Assembly: GCA_902781655.1 (NCBI GenBank)
Contig: CACZJZ010000004.1
Coordinates: forward strand, 62,001 to 126,000
Length of the DNA stretch: 64,000 nucleotides
Direction: 5' to 3'
Source: an uncultured Lachnospiraceae bacterium
GTDB taxonomy: Bacteria; Bacillota; Clostridia; Lachnospirales; Lachnospiraceae
Part shown: in pieces, positions 17,921 to 26,458 of the stretch
Layout of the letters: each line of letters starts with the position of its first letter
Position numbering within the stretch: the stretch's first letter is position 1
The notes under the pieces: model-generated
Databases searched by the model: none
What the model was told of the DNA's origin: nothing
Seen by the model: only the letters and a program-made list of their open reading frames with translations
Made by a program: the position numbers and the translations under genes

Positions 17921-20719
17921 TCATTCCATGTAGCTCTGATTCAGATCGACATTTCCGCTGATACCGTCGATTTTGCCGGCCGAGGAGTACTGCCAGAGAT
18001 CGATGCGCGTCGCGGAGTAGGTCGGCGCAGGTGCATACTGGGCAAGCCAGATGGTGTATGCCGTGAGCTGTCCGGCGTTCATCTTCTGCGAGAGCCAGGT
18101 GGTGTTCGCGTACACGCCGGCTCTGCGCCCGGAATTCTGAATCGTCGCGCAGAACGCCCGGACGACCGCCGTGCGCGTCGCGGCGTCTATCGCATCGCCC
18201 CTGCCGCCGCTGCTCTCCACATCCAGAAAAATCGGATAGTCGAGCCCGCTGCCTCCGACCACGGACAGCGCCATGGACGCCTCCTCCACGGCCTCCGCCT
18301 CGTCCACCGCCTGGGAGAAGAAATAGGCGCCGACCTTGAGCCCGGCTGCCCTTGCGCCGGCGAGGTTTGTTTTGAACATGGAATCCTGCACCAGCGCACC
18401 CGTCCCGGATCCGCGGTAGCCGCAGCGGATGATGGCGTAACGCACGCCCGCGTTCTTCACCGCGTTCCAGTCGATGCTGCCGTTCCAGCGCGAGACATCA
18501 ATGCCCAGCACCGCGGACGCGTTCTTTGACAGACTGCCGTCCTCCCCGAACTGATAGGTGATGCCCTGAATGATCTGTTTTCCGGTCACCACTTTGCCGT
18601 TCTTGTCAAAATAATAGGTTTTCCCGCTCAGGGTCTGCCAGCCGGTGTACCGGTATTTCTTCTTCCCGGCGGACAGACGGTAAAAGGTATCATACAGATC
18701 ATAATCGCTGGCATCGGCAGGCTTGTATGTCCTGTCCGCTGTTTTGATATAGAGCTGTTTTCCGCCCGCGTCCCTGAGCGGCTCGCTGCTGCCGGTCACG
18801 GTGACGGAAATATCGGAGGATACAGTGCTGTCCCCCGCCATCGCGACGGTGATGGTACAGTTCCCCGGCGCTGCGGCGGTGATGAGACCGTCCGCAGACA
18901 CCGAGGCAATCCCGGAATCCGAGCTCGCGTACGTCACGCTCTGATCCTGCGCCATGCCGCCGTCTGAGGTTTCCACGGATGCCCTGATCTGGCGCGTGGC
19001 GCCGACAGACAGGCTGACGCTCGACGGGATCACGGAGACAATATTTGTGACCTGCGCGGCATTGTACTGGATGACTGCCTGCGCCGTCGCAGAGAACTCC
19101 CCCTCCGCTGCGGTCACCGTGACCGTCGTTGTGCTGGAGCCGGTGAAACTGAGCGTCACATCTGTCCCGTCTGTGCGGTCCAGCGTCCCGTTTCCGCCGT
19201 CGGTCCTCCAGGTGCAGGCCGCCTGCCCGCCATCCGGGACGCTGACGGAAGCATGCAGGCTGACCGAATCGCTCCGGATCGTCCGGTCCCCTCCGTCAAT
19301 CGAAACCGTCAGTGTGGTCGCCGCCTGATCGGTGTTCTGCCCGCCGGCACTCTGGTCCATGCTCTGCCCGGCAGCACTCTGTCCGTCGCCCTGCGTCGGG
19401 GCATCCTGCGTGGCGTCCTGTCCGGTCGAACTCACATCCGCACTCAGCACCGGGAAGGTCTGCTCTGCCCGCACGGCGGCTGACAGATAGTTTGATTTCT
19501 CCGCCGGGATGTGGTCCAATGCCGGGATGCGGTCTAGCGCCGCGCTCGTTCCGGGCGCCGGGATCTCGCTCTTCGGAACAGCCTCGTAGGTATCCTCATC
19601 GGAAGCGAAGCCGTCCTCCCCCTCGCCGACCTCCGTCCTTGTGGATTCCACATACTCCACTGTGTCCGTGATGGCGCTCTGCACAGCCTGCTTCTGCTGG
19701 TGCTCCGTGTCCTCCTTCGCAACATTGACCTGCGATTCCGTCTTCACCTCATCGCTGACATCCACTTTGGCGTACTCGATGGTATCCTTCACTTCAATGG
19801 ATTTCGGATCCGTCGAGAAGGTATAATACCGGTAATCTTCATCCGTTTTTTCAAAGGGCAGCATCGCCACCTGATACGTGCCGGCCGCGAGGTTCTTCTT
19901 ATAGATGATGCCGTCCTGGTCGTCGTTCGTATATTCCGCCTTCTTGCCCGAGGGATCCGTGACGCTGCATTTCCACGATACATCCGGGACCACGCTTCCG
20001 GTTTTCTGATCCACGAACTTGATCTTGAGATCCTTCTGAATCGAGGTAAGACGAAGCTCAATGGTTTTCGCCTTTTCCTTCTCCATGGCGAGCAGCGCCT
20101 CCTGCTGCTTTTTCTCCCGCTCCGCCTTCTCCTTTGCCGCGATCTCGGCAGCAAGTGCCTCCGCGCGGGCATCTCCGACCGCCCTGATTTTATTCTCCCC
20201 CATTGCGCCGTCCAGCGGGAACTGTGCCCCGATCTGCGCAAAAGAGCGGATTACCCGCCTCAGCTGTATATATCGGTAGAATTGAATACCGGCAAAGAAC
20301 AGTGCCGCAGCGGCTATGATACCAGCTGCCGCGAGGACAGCACGCAGAACCGGTCTGCGGCGCTTTGCCGGACCGGCGTTCTCCTCGCCACCCTCAGGTT
20401 CCTCCGCATCCGCATCTTCATCCGTGCCTGCCAAGTCCTCTCCAGACTTCTCTGAGATGTTTTCAGCCCCGCCCCCGGCCACTGCCGTTCCCGATTCTGT
20501 ACTATCCTCCGGCCCCCGCGCCCGCAGTGCTGCCCGCCGGCCGATCTCTCTGAGATCAATCGTGTCCGTTTCGTCCAGTGCCTCCGGAACATCAGATTCC
20601 GCTGGTGAACGAAATGCTGCTCTGCCCTCGTCGTCATTCCCGAGGACCGCATGCACATCCATCTGCTCCGTCTCATCAAAATAAGAATTATTGTCTTCTG
20701 AATGGTTCTCCGAAATCAT
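17921..20719 (-). CDS. Membrane-anchored GH25 lysozyme with Ig-like and cell-wall-binding repeats
   Basis: 932-residue type II membrane protein. Residues 1-120 are acidic and presumably cytoplasmic. KRRRP and a single Ala/Gly-rich transmembrane helix (about 125-147) follow. Outside come a Lys/Glu-rich coiled segment, a beta domain (VSWKCSVTD...), a Gln/Ser/Ala-rich linker, two Ig-like domains (the second a BIG2 type, SVIPSSVSLSVGATRQI), a choline-binding-type repeat (GWQTLSGKTYYFDKNGK) and a C-terminal GH25 muramidase domain (about 735-930; VLGIDVSRWNGSIDW and FLDVESS, giving the expected Asp/Glu pair, and IDLWQYS). It should cut the glycan strands of peptidoglycan. The rhomboid gene follows closely. 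Confidence 0.9.
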   Translation of the reverse strand: MISENHSEDNNSYFDETEQMDVHAVLGNDDEGRAAFRSPAESDVPEALDETDTIDLREIGRRAALRARGPEDSTESGTAVAGGGAENISEKSGEDLAGTDEDADAEEPEGGEENAGPAKRRRPVLRAVLAAAGIIAAAALFFAGIQFYRYIQLRRVIRSFAQIGAQFPLDGAMGENKIRAVGDARAEALAAEIAAKEKAEREKKQQEALLAMEKEKAKTIELRLTSIQKDLKIKFVDQKTGSVVPDVSWKCSVTDPSGKKAEYTNDDQDGIIYKKNLAAGTYQVAMLPFEKTDEDYRYYTFSTDPKSIEVKDTIEYAKVDVSDEVKTESQVNVAKEDTEHQQKQAVQSAITDTVEYVESTRTEVGEGEDGFASDEDTYEAVPKSEIPAPGTSAALDRIPALDHIPAEKSNYLSAAVRAEQTFPVLSADVSSTGQDATQDAPTQGDGQSAAGQSMDQSAGGQNTDQAATTLTVSIDGGDRTIRSDSVSLHASVSVPDGGQAACTWRTDGGNGTLDRTDGTDVTLSFTGSSTTTVTVTAAEGEFSATAQAVIQYNAAQVTNIVSVIPSSVSLSVGATRQIRASVETSDGGMAQDQSVTYASSDSGIASVSADGLITAAAPGNCTITVAMAGDSTVSSDISVTVTGSSEPLRDAGGKQLYIKTADRTYKPADASDYDLYDTFYRLSAGKKKYRYTGWQTLSGKTYYFDKNGKVVTGKQIIQGITYQFGEDGSLSKNASAVLGIDVSRWNGSIDWNAVKNAGVRYAIIRCGYRGSGTGALVQDSMFKTNLAGARAAGLKVGAYFFSQAVDEAEAVEEASMALSVVGGSGLDYPIFLDVESSGGRGDAIDAATRTAVVRAFCATIQNSGRRAGVYANTTWLSQKMNAGQLTAYTIWLAQYAPAPTYSATRIDLWQYSSAGKIDGISGNVDLNQSYME

Positions 20720-20832
20720 GAAAGCAGTTCTCCGTCCGAAGGGTCAGCCAAATTGATCATAGATGTCAGAATCTGTCTGCCCGGTGCGCATGCACCCTGC
20801 TCAGATTCCGTGTTTATTCCGGACGCAAATCG

Positions 20833-21180
20833 TCACAGATAAAAAATCAGAATTCCGGTCAGAATGAGAATCATCCCGGCAATTTTGTTTCGTGTGATCC
20901 TCTCGCCGAAAAATATCCTGCCAAGCAGCATGACGAAGATGTAGCCCATGGTCTCAAGGACCGGAACATTCATATACGAATCCGCCCAGGCATAAGCCCG
21001 GATCGTCAGGAGCATGGAGACAAACAGCATCAGATAGCCCGCGACCACCCACTTGTTGAGATACTCCCGGATCCAGCTGTCATACCGGATGCCGGCGCTC
21101 TTCTTGAGCAGCATCTGCGACGATGAGGCAATCAGCTCGGAGCAGATCATGATCAGGACACAAATCTGAAAATTGCTCAT
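20833..21180 (-). CDS. Half-size EamA/SMR-type membrane transporter (subunit 2)
   Basis: 115 residues, four predicted helices, in the small multidrug-resistance/EamA fold. Motifs include QMLLKKSAGIRYDSW after helix one, PVLETMGYIFVMLLGRIFFGERIT and IAGMILILTGILIFYL. It is encoded directly after a second half-size member, as in ArnE/ArnF-type heterodimeric flippases that move undecaprenyl-linked sugars. By analogy the pair may flip a lipid-linked sugar for envelope decoration, but the substrate cannot be inferred. Confidence 0.8.
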   Translation of the reverse strand: MSNFQICVLIMICSELIASSSQMLLKKSAGIRYDSWIREYLNKWVVAGYLMLFVSMLLTIRAYAWADSYMNVPVLETMGYIFVMLLGRIFFGERITRNKIAGMILILTGILIFYL

Positions 21181-21195
21181 GATTTTCTGCCTCCC

Positions 21196-21537
21196 TCATC
21201 GGTTCAGCACGCAGACGCCCGCGATGACAAAGAGCACGCCCGCGATTTTCTTCGGCGTGACGGAGTCATGAAAGATAATCACGCTCCAGAGCAGTCCCCA
21301 GAGCAGAACCATCGCCTTATTCGCGTACGCGACGGAGATATCGATCCGCTTGATCGCCTGCTGCCAGAGCAGGGCATAGACGCCCAGAATCACCACCTCA
21401 AGCCCATAAAACAGGAAGAACCCCCTGGTGAACGCCGCCTGACCAGAGGCAAATTTTGCCGTGACCGAGGTCAGGGAAAAAATCATGACGATGCCCTGGA
21501 GAATACAGATGTCCTTCCACGCCAGTTTCTTTTTCAT
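21196..21537 (-). CDS. Half-size EamA/SMR-type membrane transporter (subunit 1)
   Basis: 113 residues with four hydrophobic helices: ICILQGIVMIFSLTSVTAKFAS, GLEVVILGVYALLW, SVAYANKAMVLLWGLLWSVIIF and KKIAGVLFVIAGVCVLNR. The frame is open to 21612, but ATG 21537 (MKKKLAW) has GAGGT seven bases upstream and is the likely start. It ends 15 bases before the second half-transporter and the two probably form a heterodimer. It diverges from the SGNH-like gene at 21718; the 180 bases between contain a TACAAT hexamer at 21656 but no convincing -35. Confidence 0.8.
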   Translation of the reverse strand: MKKKLAWKDICILQGIVMIFSLTSVTAKFASGQAAFTRGFFLFYGLEVVILGVYALLWQQAIKRIDISVAYANKAMVLLWGLLWSVIIFHDSVTPKKIAGVLFVIAGVCVLNR

Positions 21538-21717
21538 CAGAAATACCTCATGTGAATGCTTATTGCGGCCCCGGAAGAAGATGTGAAAACTCTGCGCCGG
21601 CTCCGCGCGCATCTCGATCTTGTAAAATCAGGTCGAATTTCCTCGCGCGCCGCGCTACAATCTTACCATGATTGGCGCCGATGCAGGGAGAAAGGTTTTG
21701 CGGCAAGAGGTATAAGT

Positions 21718-22920
21718 ATGGCATTCAGAAAGAATCATCCGGACACGCTTCCGAAGCCGGAGTCCGGAGAAGATGAAATTGACGATCTGCTCTGGGATGG
21801 CGATGAAGGAAAAACGCCGACGGATGACCCGGACAATTCCATGGAAATGGAGTATGATGCAGAAATTTCCGGAAATCCAGGGCCTGCGCCCGCAGAAGGC
21901 ATCTTCCATCTCGGAACCCTCAACAAAGTACTCGCTGTCGCGATCGCTGCCGGCGTCGCGGCCATTGTCATCTGGCTCTTCGTCTGGAACATTGGCGAAA
22001 AGTCGGTCTGGAACCGCAATAAAACAACGACAGACTACGATATTGAGGTGCAGGACGTGATTGTCGCACAGAACCCCAAAGACCTCGAGGGACACGCCGA
22101 CGACGGCGTCACGAATATTTTGTTTCTGGGAAATGACCTGATCAGCGATGACGAGACGGAGAACGGCATCGCCGGACAGGTGGCCTCCCTCGGGAACGTA
22201 CAGACCATCACTGCCGCCTTCCCCGGATCGCAGATCACCTGCTACAATACGGATTACAAAACTGACAGCCAGCACGACATGGACGACATCTATAACTTCT
22301 TCTACGTCGCGAACTGCATCAGCACCGGAGATTTTTCCGCGCTCAGCAATGTGGCAGCCTACCACAGCGACAACCCGGTCTATGCTGACGCCGCATCCAC
22401 CCTGGCCGGCATCGACTGGAACACCATCGACATGATCGCCATCTCCTACAATGCCGCCGATTACCTGAACGGATCCGCCGTCTGGAATGACGCCAACGAC
22501 CTCGACATCGTCACCTATACCGGTGCCCTGCGGCTCGGCATCCGCCGCATCCACGAGAAATACCCGTGGATCCGCCTTGTCTTCCTGTCCCCGACCTACA
22601 CCCGAATCGAGGACCAGAGCGGCACGCTCCAGAATGGCGACACGACCAACATCGGCAACGGCGACATGAGCACCTACTGGCTCAAGGCCGTGGACGTCTG
22701 CGTCGGTGAACAGGTCTCCTTCCTCGATAACTATTACGGCTCCATCAACGGCCAGAACTACCAGGAATACATGACCGACGGCGTCCACCTCAACAGCGCC
22801 GGCAACACAGCCATTGCCAGACACTTCATCTACAAGATACTCGAAAACGGCCAGGCGGAGTACAACTTCCGCACCGGCACCGGCAGCGACGTCTCAGGAG
22901 ATGAAAAGACAGAGGAATAA
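21718..22920 (+). CDS. Membrane-anchored SGNH/GDSL-hydrolase-like protein with altered block I
   Basis: 400 residues. An acidic N-terminus of about 60 residues precedes one transmembrane helix (LAVAIAAGVAAIVIWLFVW). The rest resembles an SGNH domain: block I reads LFLGNDLISD, a middle block ISYNAADY, and the C-terminal DGVHLNSAGN carries the usual Asp-x-x-His pair. Block I lacks the Gly-Asp-Ser nucleophile (GND instead of GDS), so esterase activity is doubtful. ATG 21718 is chosen because AGAGG lies seven bases upstream; the frame is open to 21556. Possible roles are acyl-group handling on, or recognition of, envelope polysaccharide. Confidence 0.7.
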   Translation: MAFRKNHPDTLPKPESGEDEIDDLLWDGDEGKTPTDDPDNSMEMEYDAEISGNPGPAPAEGIFHLGTLNKVLAVAIAAGVAAIVIWLFVWNIGEKSVWNRNKTTTDYDIEVQDVIVAQNPKDLEGHADDGVTNILFLGNDLISDDETENGIAGQVASLGNVQTITAAFPGSQITCYNTDYKTDSQHDMDDIYNFFYVANCISTGDFSALSNVAAYHSDNPVYADAASTLAGIDWNTIDMIAISYNAADYLNGSAVWNDANDLDIVTYTGALRLGIRRIHEKYPWIRLVFLSPTYTRIEDQSGTLQNGDTTNIGNGDMSTYWLKAVDVCVGEQVSFLDNYYGSINGQNYQEYMTDGVHLNSAGNTAIARHFIYKILENGQAEYNFRTGTGSDVSGDEKTEE

Positions 22921-22924
22921 TCTG

Positions 22925-23686
22925 TCAGGGACAGATATTCCCGTTCTTCCACAGGTCGAAGCCGTCCACATTGCCCATGTATTCCATGCCGTAATCGGCG
23001 AAATCGCCGTTCACGCTGCGATCCTGCAGGATGACAAGGTACTGGGTATAGGTGTCGTTCAAGGCCCTGACGAGGGTCTTTGCCTCAATGGTGTCCGGCT
23101 TTTCCATGGCATCGTAGACTTCGTTCCAGTAGCCCCATCTTGCGATGAGCATGTCGCGGCCGTAAGGCATATTGACCCTGGAGGTGTACTGGCGCACGAA
23201 CTGCACAATGTTGGAAGGGAAGGCGGCGCTGACCTCCTGTCCGCCGCTGTCCGCGAGCAGGTAGTCGCAGATGTCCACCACCTGATGCGGCACATGAAGC
23301 CGGTTCTCAGCTTTGATCACATTGCTGTTGCGGTAAACGCTGGAACCGCATACAATGACGGCGGCGCACAGCACGGCATACCCCGCGAAGCGAAGCGGTC
23401 CCGGCAGGCGGATCGCTGCCCTGAGTCCGGCGTAGAGCATCGTAACTCCCATCGGCAGGAGCCAGAGAATCCGATAGTAAGTATCCCCCTCGTTCTGCGC
23501 CGTGTAGAACCGGTAAACGGGCGGCAGGAGAAACAAAATCAGAATCGTCAGCGGCAGGTACACCAGCATCAATCTGGTCCGCCGGTTCCGCTCCGTGATC
23601 AGGAGATAAAGCAGCGCGGCGAGATAAAGCAGCAGCAGCGCGCCGTTTCCCTGATATTCTTTTAATACATTGATCATCTCATCCAT
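22925..23686 (-). CDS. Hypothetical membrane protein with extracytoplasmic tail
   Basis: 253 residues, not recognised. Three or four hydrophobic helices occupy residues about 15-125 (LLLLYLAALLYLL, LMLVYLPLTILILFLLPPVYRFY, ILWLLPMGVTMLYAG, FAGYAVLCAAVIVCGSS). The remaining half is soluble, with a YRNSNVIKAENRLHVP juncture and a conserved-looking NMPYGRDMLIARWGYWNEVYDAM stretch. The layout resembles the C-terminal part of large membrane glycosyltransferase-like proteins of Lachnospiraceae, but this is weak. The gene converges on the SGNH-like gene with a four-base gap between stops. Confidence 0.6.
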   Translation of the reverse strand: MDEMINVLKEYQGNGALLLLYLAALLYLLITERNRRTRLMLVYLPLTILILFLLPPVYRFYTAQNEGDTYYRILWLLPMGVTMLYAGLRAAIRLPGPLRFAGYAVLCAAVIVCGSSVYRNSNVIKAENRLHVPHQVVDICDYLLADSGGQEVSAAFPSNIVQFVRQYTSRVNMPYGRDMLIARWGYWNEVYDAMEKPDTIEAKTLVRALNDTYTQYLVILQDRSVNGDFADYGMEYMGNVDGFDLWKNGNICP

Positions 23687-23760
23687 GGCTTCATTCTACC
23701 ATACTTCCCGCGCCCTGCATGGAAATTCAGGGGGCGGAGCAAATTCAGCTGGAGGTATAT

Positions 23761-24987
23761 ATGTCGCAACTGGAAAACGCAGGTGTCACACCGGACGAAC
23801 TTTTTCACTGGGACCCGTCGACCTATCTCATCCTCGATGTGCGGGAGCGCGTGGATTTTGAAAAGGACAGCATCCCCGGTTCGCTGCACTATGATCTCGA
23901 TGCCATTCTGAGCGGCAGCGCTGCGCTGCCGAAGAACGCCGGGAATTACCGCCTTGTCCTGGTCTGCCGCTATGGCCGTCTCAGCGAGAACGCGGCGGAG
24001 GCGCTCCGCGCGCGTGGACTCAATGCCTACAATCTGGAGGGAGGCTACGGGCGATACGTCTATGAATCCGCCATGCGCGCCGAGGCGGATGAAGAGCGCA
24101 GGAAGGAGATCGAGAAGTCCATCCGCGGCAAGTTCAAGAAGGATCTGTACGGGAAATTCTGCCATGCCATCGTGGAATACGAACTCGTGAAGCCCGGCGA
24201 CAAAATCGCCGTCTGTATCTCCGGCGGCAAGGATTCCATGTGCATGGCCAAGCTGTTTCAGGAGGTGAAGCGGCACAACAAGTTCCCGTTCGAGCTGGTC
24301 TTTCTCGTGATGGACCCCGGCTACAATGAGATGAACCGGAACGTCATCGAGACAAACGCAAGGCTCCTCGGCATCCCGATCACGATATTCGAGACCACGA
24401 TTTTTGACTCTGTCTATCACGTGACCGAGTCTCCCTGCTACCTCTGCGCGCGAATGCGCCGCGGCTATCTCTACAAGAAAGCAAAGGAACTCGGCTGCAA
24501 CAAAATTGCACTCGGGCATCACTATGACGATGTCATCGAGACGATTCTCATGGGGCAGATGTTCAGCGGCCAGTTTCAGGCCATGATGCCGAAGCTCCGG
24601 AGCACAAACTACGAGGGCATGGAACTCATCCGGCCCATGTACTGCATCCGTGAGGCGGACATCAAGCACTGGCGCGACTACAACGGGCTGCACTTCATCC
24701 AGTGCGCCTGCAAATTCACGGACACCTGCACCACCTGCCGGGCGAACGGCGACACCGCCTCCAAGCGGCTGTACACCAAGAACCTCATCGCGGAGCTGAA
24801 GAGAACCAACCCCTACATCGAGGCAAATCTCTTCAAATCGATGGAGAACGTGCCCCTGTCAAAAATCCTCGGCTGGAAGGACCAGAATGGCAAGCACAGC
24901 TTTCTCGAAGTGTACGACGAAGAAAACGGGCCCGTCATCGAGGGTGAGTCCGATCACCCCGATCACGAGCCCAAGAGAATGTTCTGA
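23761..24987 (+). CDS. Rhodanese domain fused to TtcA-type ATP-pyrophosphatase (tRNA thiolation family)
   Basis: 408-residue two-domain protein. Residues 1-105 are rhodanese-like: LILDVRERVDFEKDSIPGS and the active-site loop CRYGRLS with Cys69. Residues 125-408 are a TtcA/TtuA-type enzyme with the PP-loop SGGKDS (154-159), SPCYLCARMRRG (CxxC), LGHHYDDVIET and a late Cys cluster CACKFTDTCTTC. TtcA thiolates cytidine 32 of tRNA using an Fe-S cluster held by such cysteines; the rhodanese part would supply persulfide sulfur. ATG 23761 has GGAGG five bases upstream, whereas the frame start at 23719 has none. The 3' end abuts the convergent galactokinase stop with no gap. Target tRNA position is inference. 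Confidence 0.88.
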   Translation: MSQLENAGVTPDELFHWDPSTYLILDVRERVDFEKDSIPGSLHYDLDAILSGSAALPKNAGNYRLVLVCRYGRLSENAAEALRARGLNAYNLEGGYGRYVYESAMRAEADEERRKEIEKSIRGKFKKDLYGKFCHAIVEYELVKPGDKIAVCISGGKDSMCMAKLFQEVKRHNKFPFELVFLVMDPGYNEMNRNVIETNARLLGIPITIFETTIFDSVYHVTESPCYLCARMRRGYLYKKAKELGCNKIALGHHYDDVIETILMGQMFSGQFQAMMPKLRSTNYEGMELIRPMYCIREADIKHWRDYNGLHFIQCACKFTDTCTTCRANGDTASKRLYTKNLIAELKRTNPYIEANLFKSMENVPLSKILGWKDQNGKHSFLEVYDEENGPVIEGESDHPDHEPKRMF

Positions 24988-26232
24988 TCATGCTCCGATC
25001 CACACCGCGCCGGTCTGGCGGATTCCAGTGACATAGATATTCTGCGCGCCGAAATACGGCGTCATGTATTCCACAAACTTCTCTGTCTCCAGCTTCGGCA
25101 GCACACACATGATGACGCCCGCGAAGCCGCCGCCATGCACACGGCAGATGCCGGCACCGATTTTGGCAAAATACAGCCGTGCAAGCATGAGGGCCATCGG
25201 GATTGGCTGCTCCTCCGGATGTTCCGGCACGTAGCAGTTCTGAAGCAGCTCGTAGGAACTCCGCCCGGATTCTTCAATGATCCGCAGCATTTCCTCGCTT
25301 CTGCCCTCCCGGAGCGCCGCGGCAGCCTGGTCGACCCTGCTGCACTCCTCAAAATAATGCACCGCGCGGAGGATCGCCCGGTCATTGTGCAGCTTCTCCC
25401 GGAGCGCCGGCACCGCCGCGAGCACATCGCTCTCGTTCACGTCGCACAGATTTTCTCCGCCGAACTCCTTTGCCACCAGCCGCATCTCCTGCGGGATCGA
25501 GGAGTACTCCGCCGACAGATCCGCATGTCCCCTGCCGGTGTTGATGATCACCTCGCTGCAGCCCAGCGCGTCAAACGAGAAATCGACCTTCTCATACTTC
25601 ACATTCCCGCCCTGAAAATCGAGCAGAATCGTCCCGCCGACCGCGCAGGCCATCTGATCCATGAGGCCTGAAGCCTTCTCCCAGTACACATTCTCCGCAT
25701 ACTGACCCATCCGCGCGTAGTGCGCGCAGTCGATCGCTCCATCGTTGAAGAACTGATTCAGCATCGCACAGATCAGCATCTCAAAGGATGCGGAGGAGGA
25801 CACACCTGCCGAACTGATGACCTGCGTCGAGACACAGGCGTTGAACCCGCCGATCTGATATCCGAACTTCTTTGCCGCCGCGAGAATACCCGCCACCAGC
25901 GATGTGCTCCCCTGACAGACCGGCACCTTCTCCAGCGCATCACAGTCGACCACGATGGGATCCGGATATCCCTCGCTCAGAATCCGCACCACCGACGTGC
26001 CGTTCGCCGCAGCCGCCGCAATCGTGTCCATCGTAATGCTTGCCGCCAGAATCCTGCCGCCGTTGTGATCCGTGTGATTACCGATGATCTCCGTGCGCCC
26101 CGGCGCAGTGAAGCAGGAAAGTTCTCCCTCCCCGAACGATGCCCGGTATGTTTTCTCCAATGCCGCGAAGCGCTTCTCAGCCCTCTCCGCGTCGTCTCCA
26201 TATACCTGTGCCAGCCGATCTCTTGTCACCAT
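24988..26232 (-). CDS. galK: Galactokinase (GHMP family)
   Basis: 414 residues. Phosphorylates galactose at C1 in the Leloir pathway. It has the GHMP layout: the N-terminal galactokinase signature, here GRTEIIGNHTDHNGG, the phosphate-binding SSAGVSSSASFEML, and the C-terminal GGGFAGVIMCVLP. The signature differs from the textbook GEHTDY: the Glu is Asn and the Tyr is His. I recall this variant from other Clostridia, so it may be a clade feature, but it touches the sugar-binding pocket. No galT or galE neighbour is present; the gene has its own promoter at 26340-26368. Confidence 0.88.
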   Translation of the reverse strand: MVTRDRLAQVYGDDAERAEKRFAALEKTYRASFGEGELSCFTAPGRTEIIGNHTDHNGGRILAASITMDTIAAAAANGTSVVRILSEGYPDPIVVDCDALEKVPVCQGSTSLVAGILAAAKKFGYQIGGFNACVSTQVISSAGVSSSASFEMLICAMLNQFFNDGAIDCAHYARMGQYAENVYWEKASGLMDQMACAVGGTILLDFQGGNVKYEKVDFSFDALGCSEVIINTGRGHADLSAEYSSIPQEMRLVAKEFGGENLCDVNESDVLAAVPALREKLHNDRAILRAVHYFEECSRVDQAAAALREGRSEEMLRIIEESGRSSYELLQNCYVPEHPEEQPIPMALMLARLYFAKIGAGICRVHGGGFAGVIMCVLPKLETEKFVEYMTPYFGAQNIYVTGIRQTGAVWIGA

Positions 26233-26339
26233 AACCGTCCCCCGCCTGTACTCTCTTCCTGACGTTTTACCGCGCTGTTTTGTTCAATATGAGGCGGTCA
26301 GAGACGTTTCACGCTCTGGCCTCCCGAATTGCTGCCCTT

Positions 26340-26368
26340 ATTGTAAAAATGCTCTCTCCACGGTGCAA
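26340..26368 (-). promoter_or_regulatory. Sigma-70-type promoter of galK
   Basis: On the minus strand, TTGCAC (26363-26368), a 17-base spacer and TACAAT (26340-26345). Transcription would start near 26333, leaving a leader of about 100 bases before galK. The rest of 26233-26458 shows nothing else I can support. Confidence 0.65.
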
Positions 26369-26458
26369 TTCCCGCCATGTCTCCGCAATATGCCATTTTG
26401 TTGCAGAGATATCCCGGCGCACCGCGCAGCGCATGAACCGATCATCCTTCCGCGCCTC

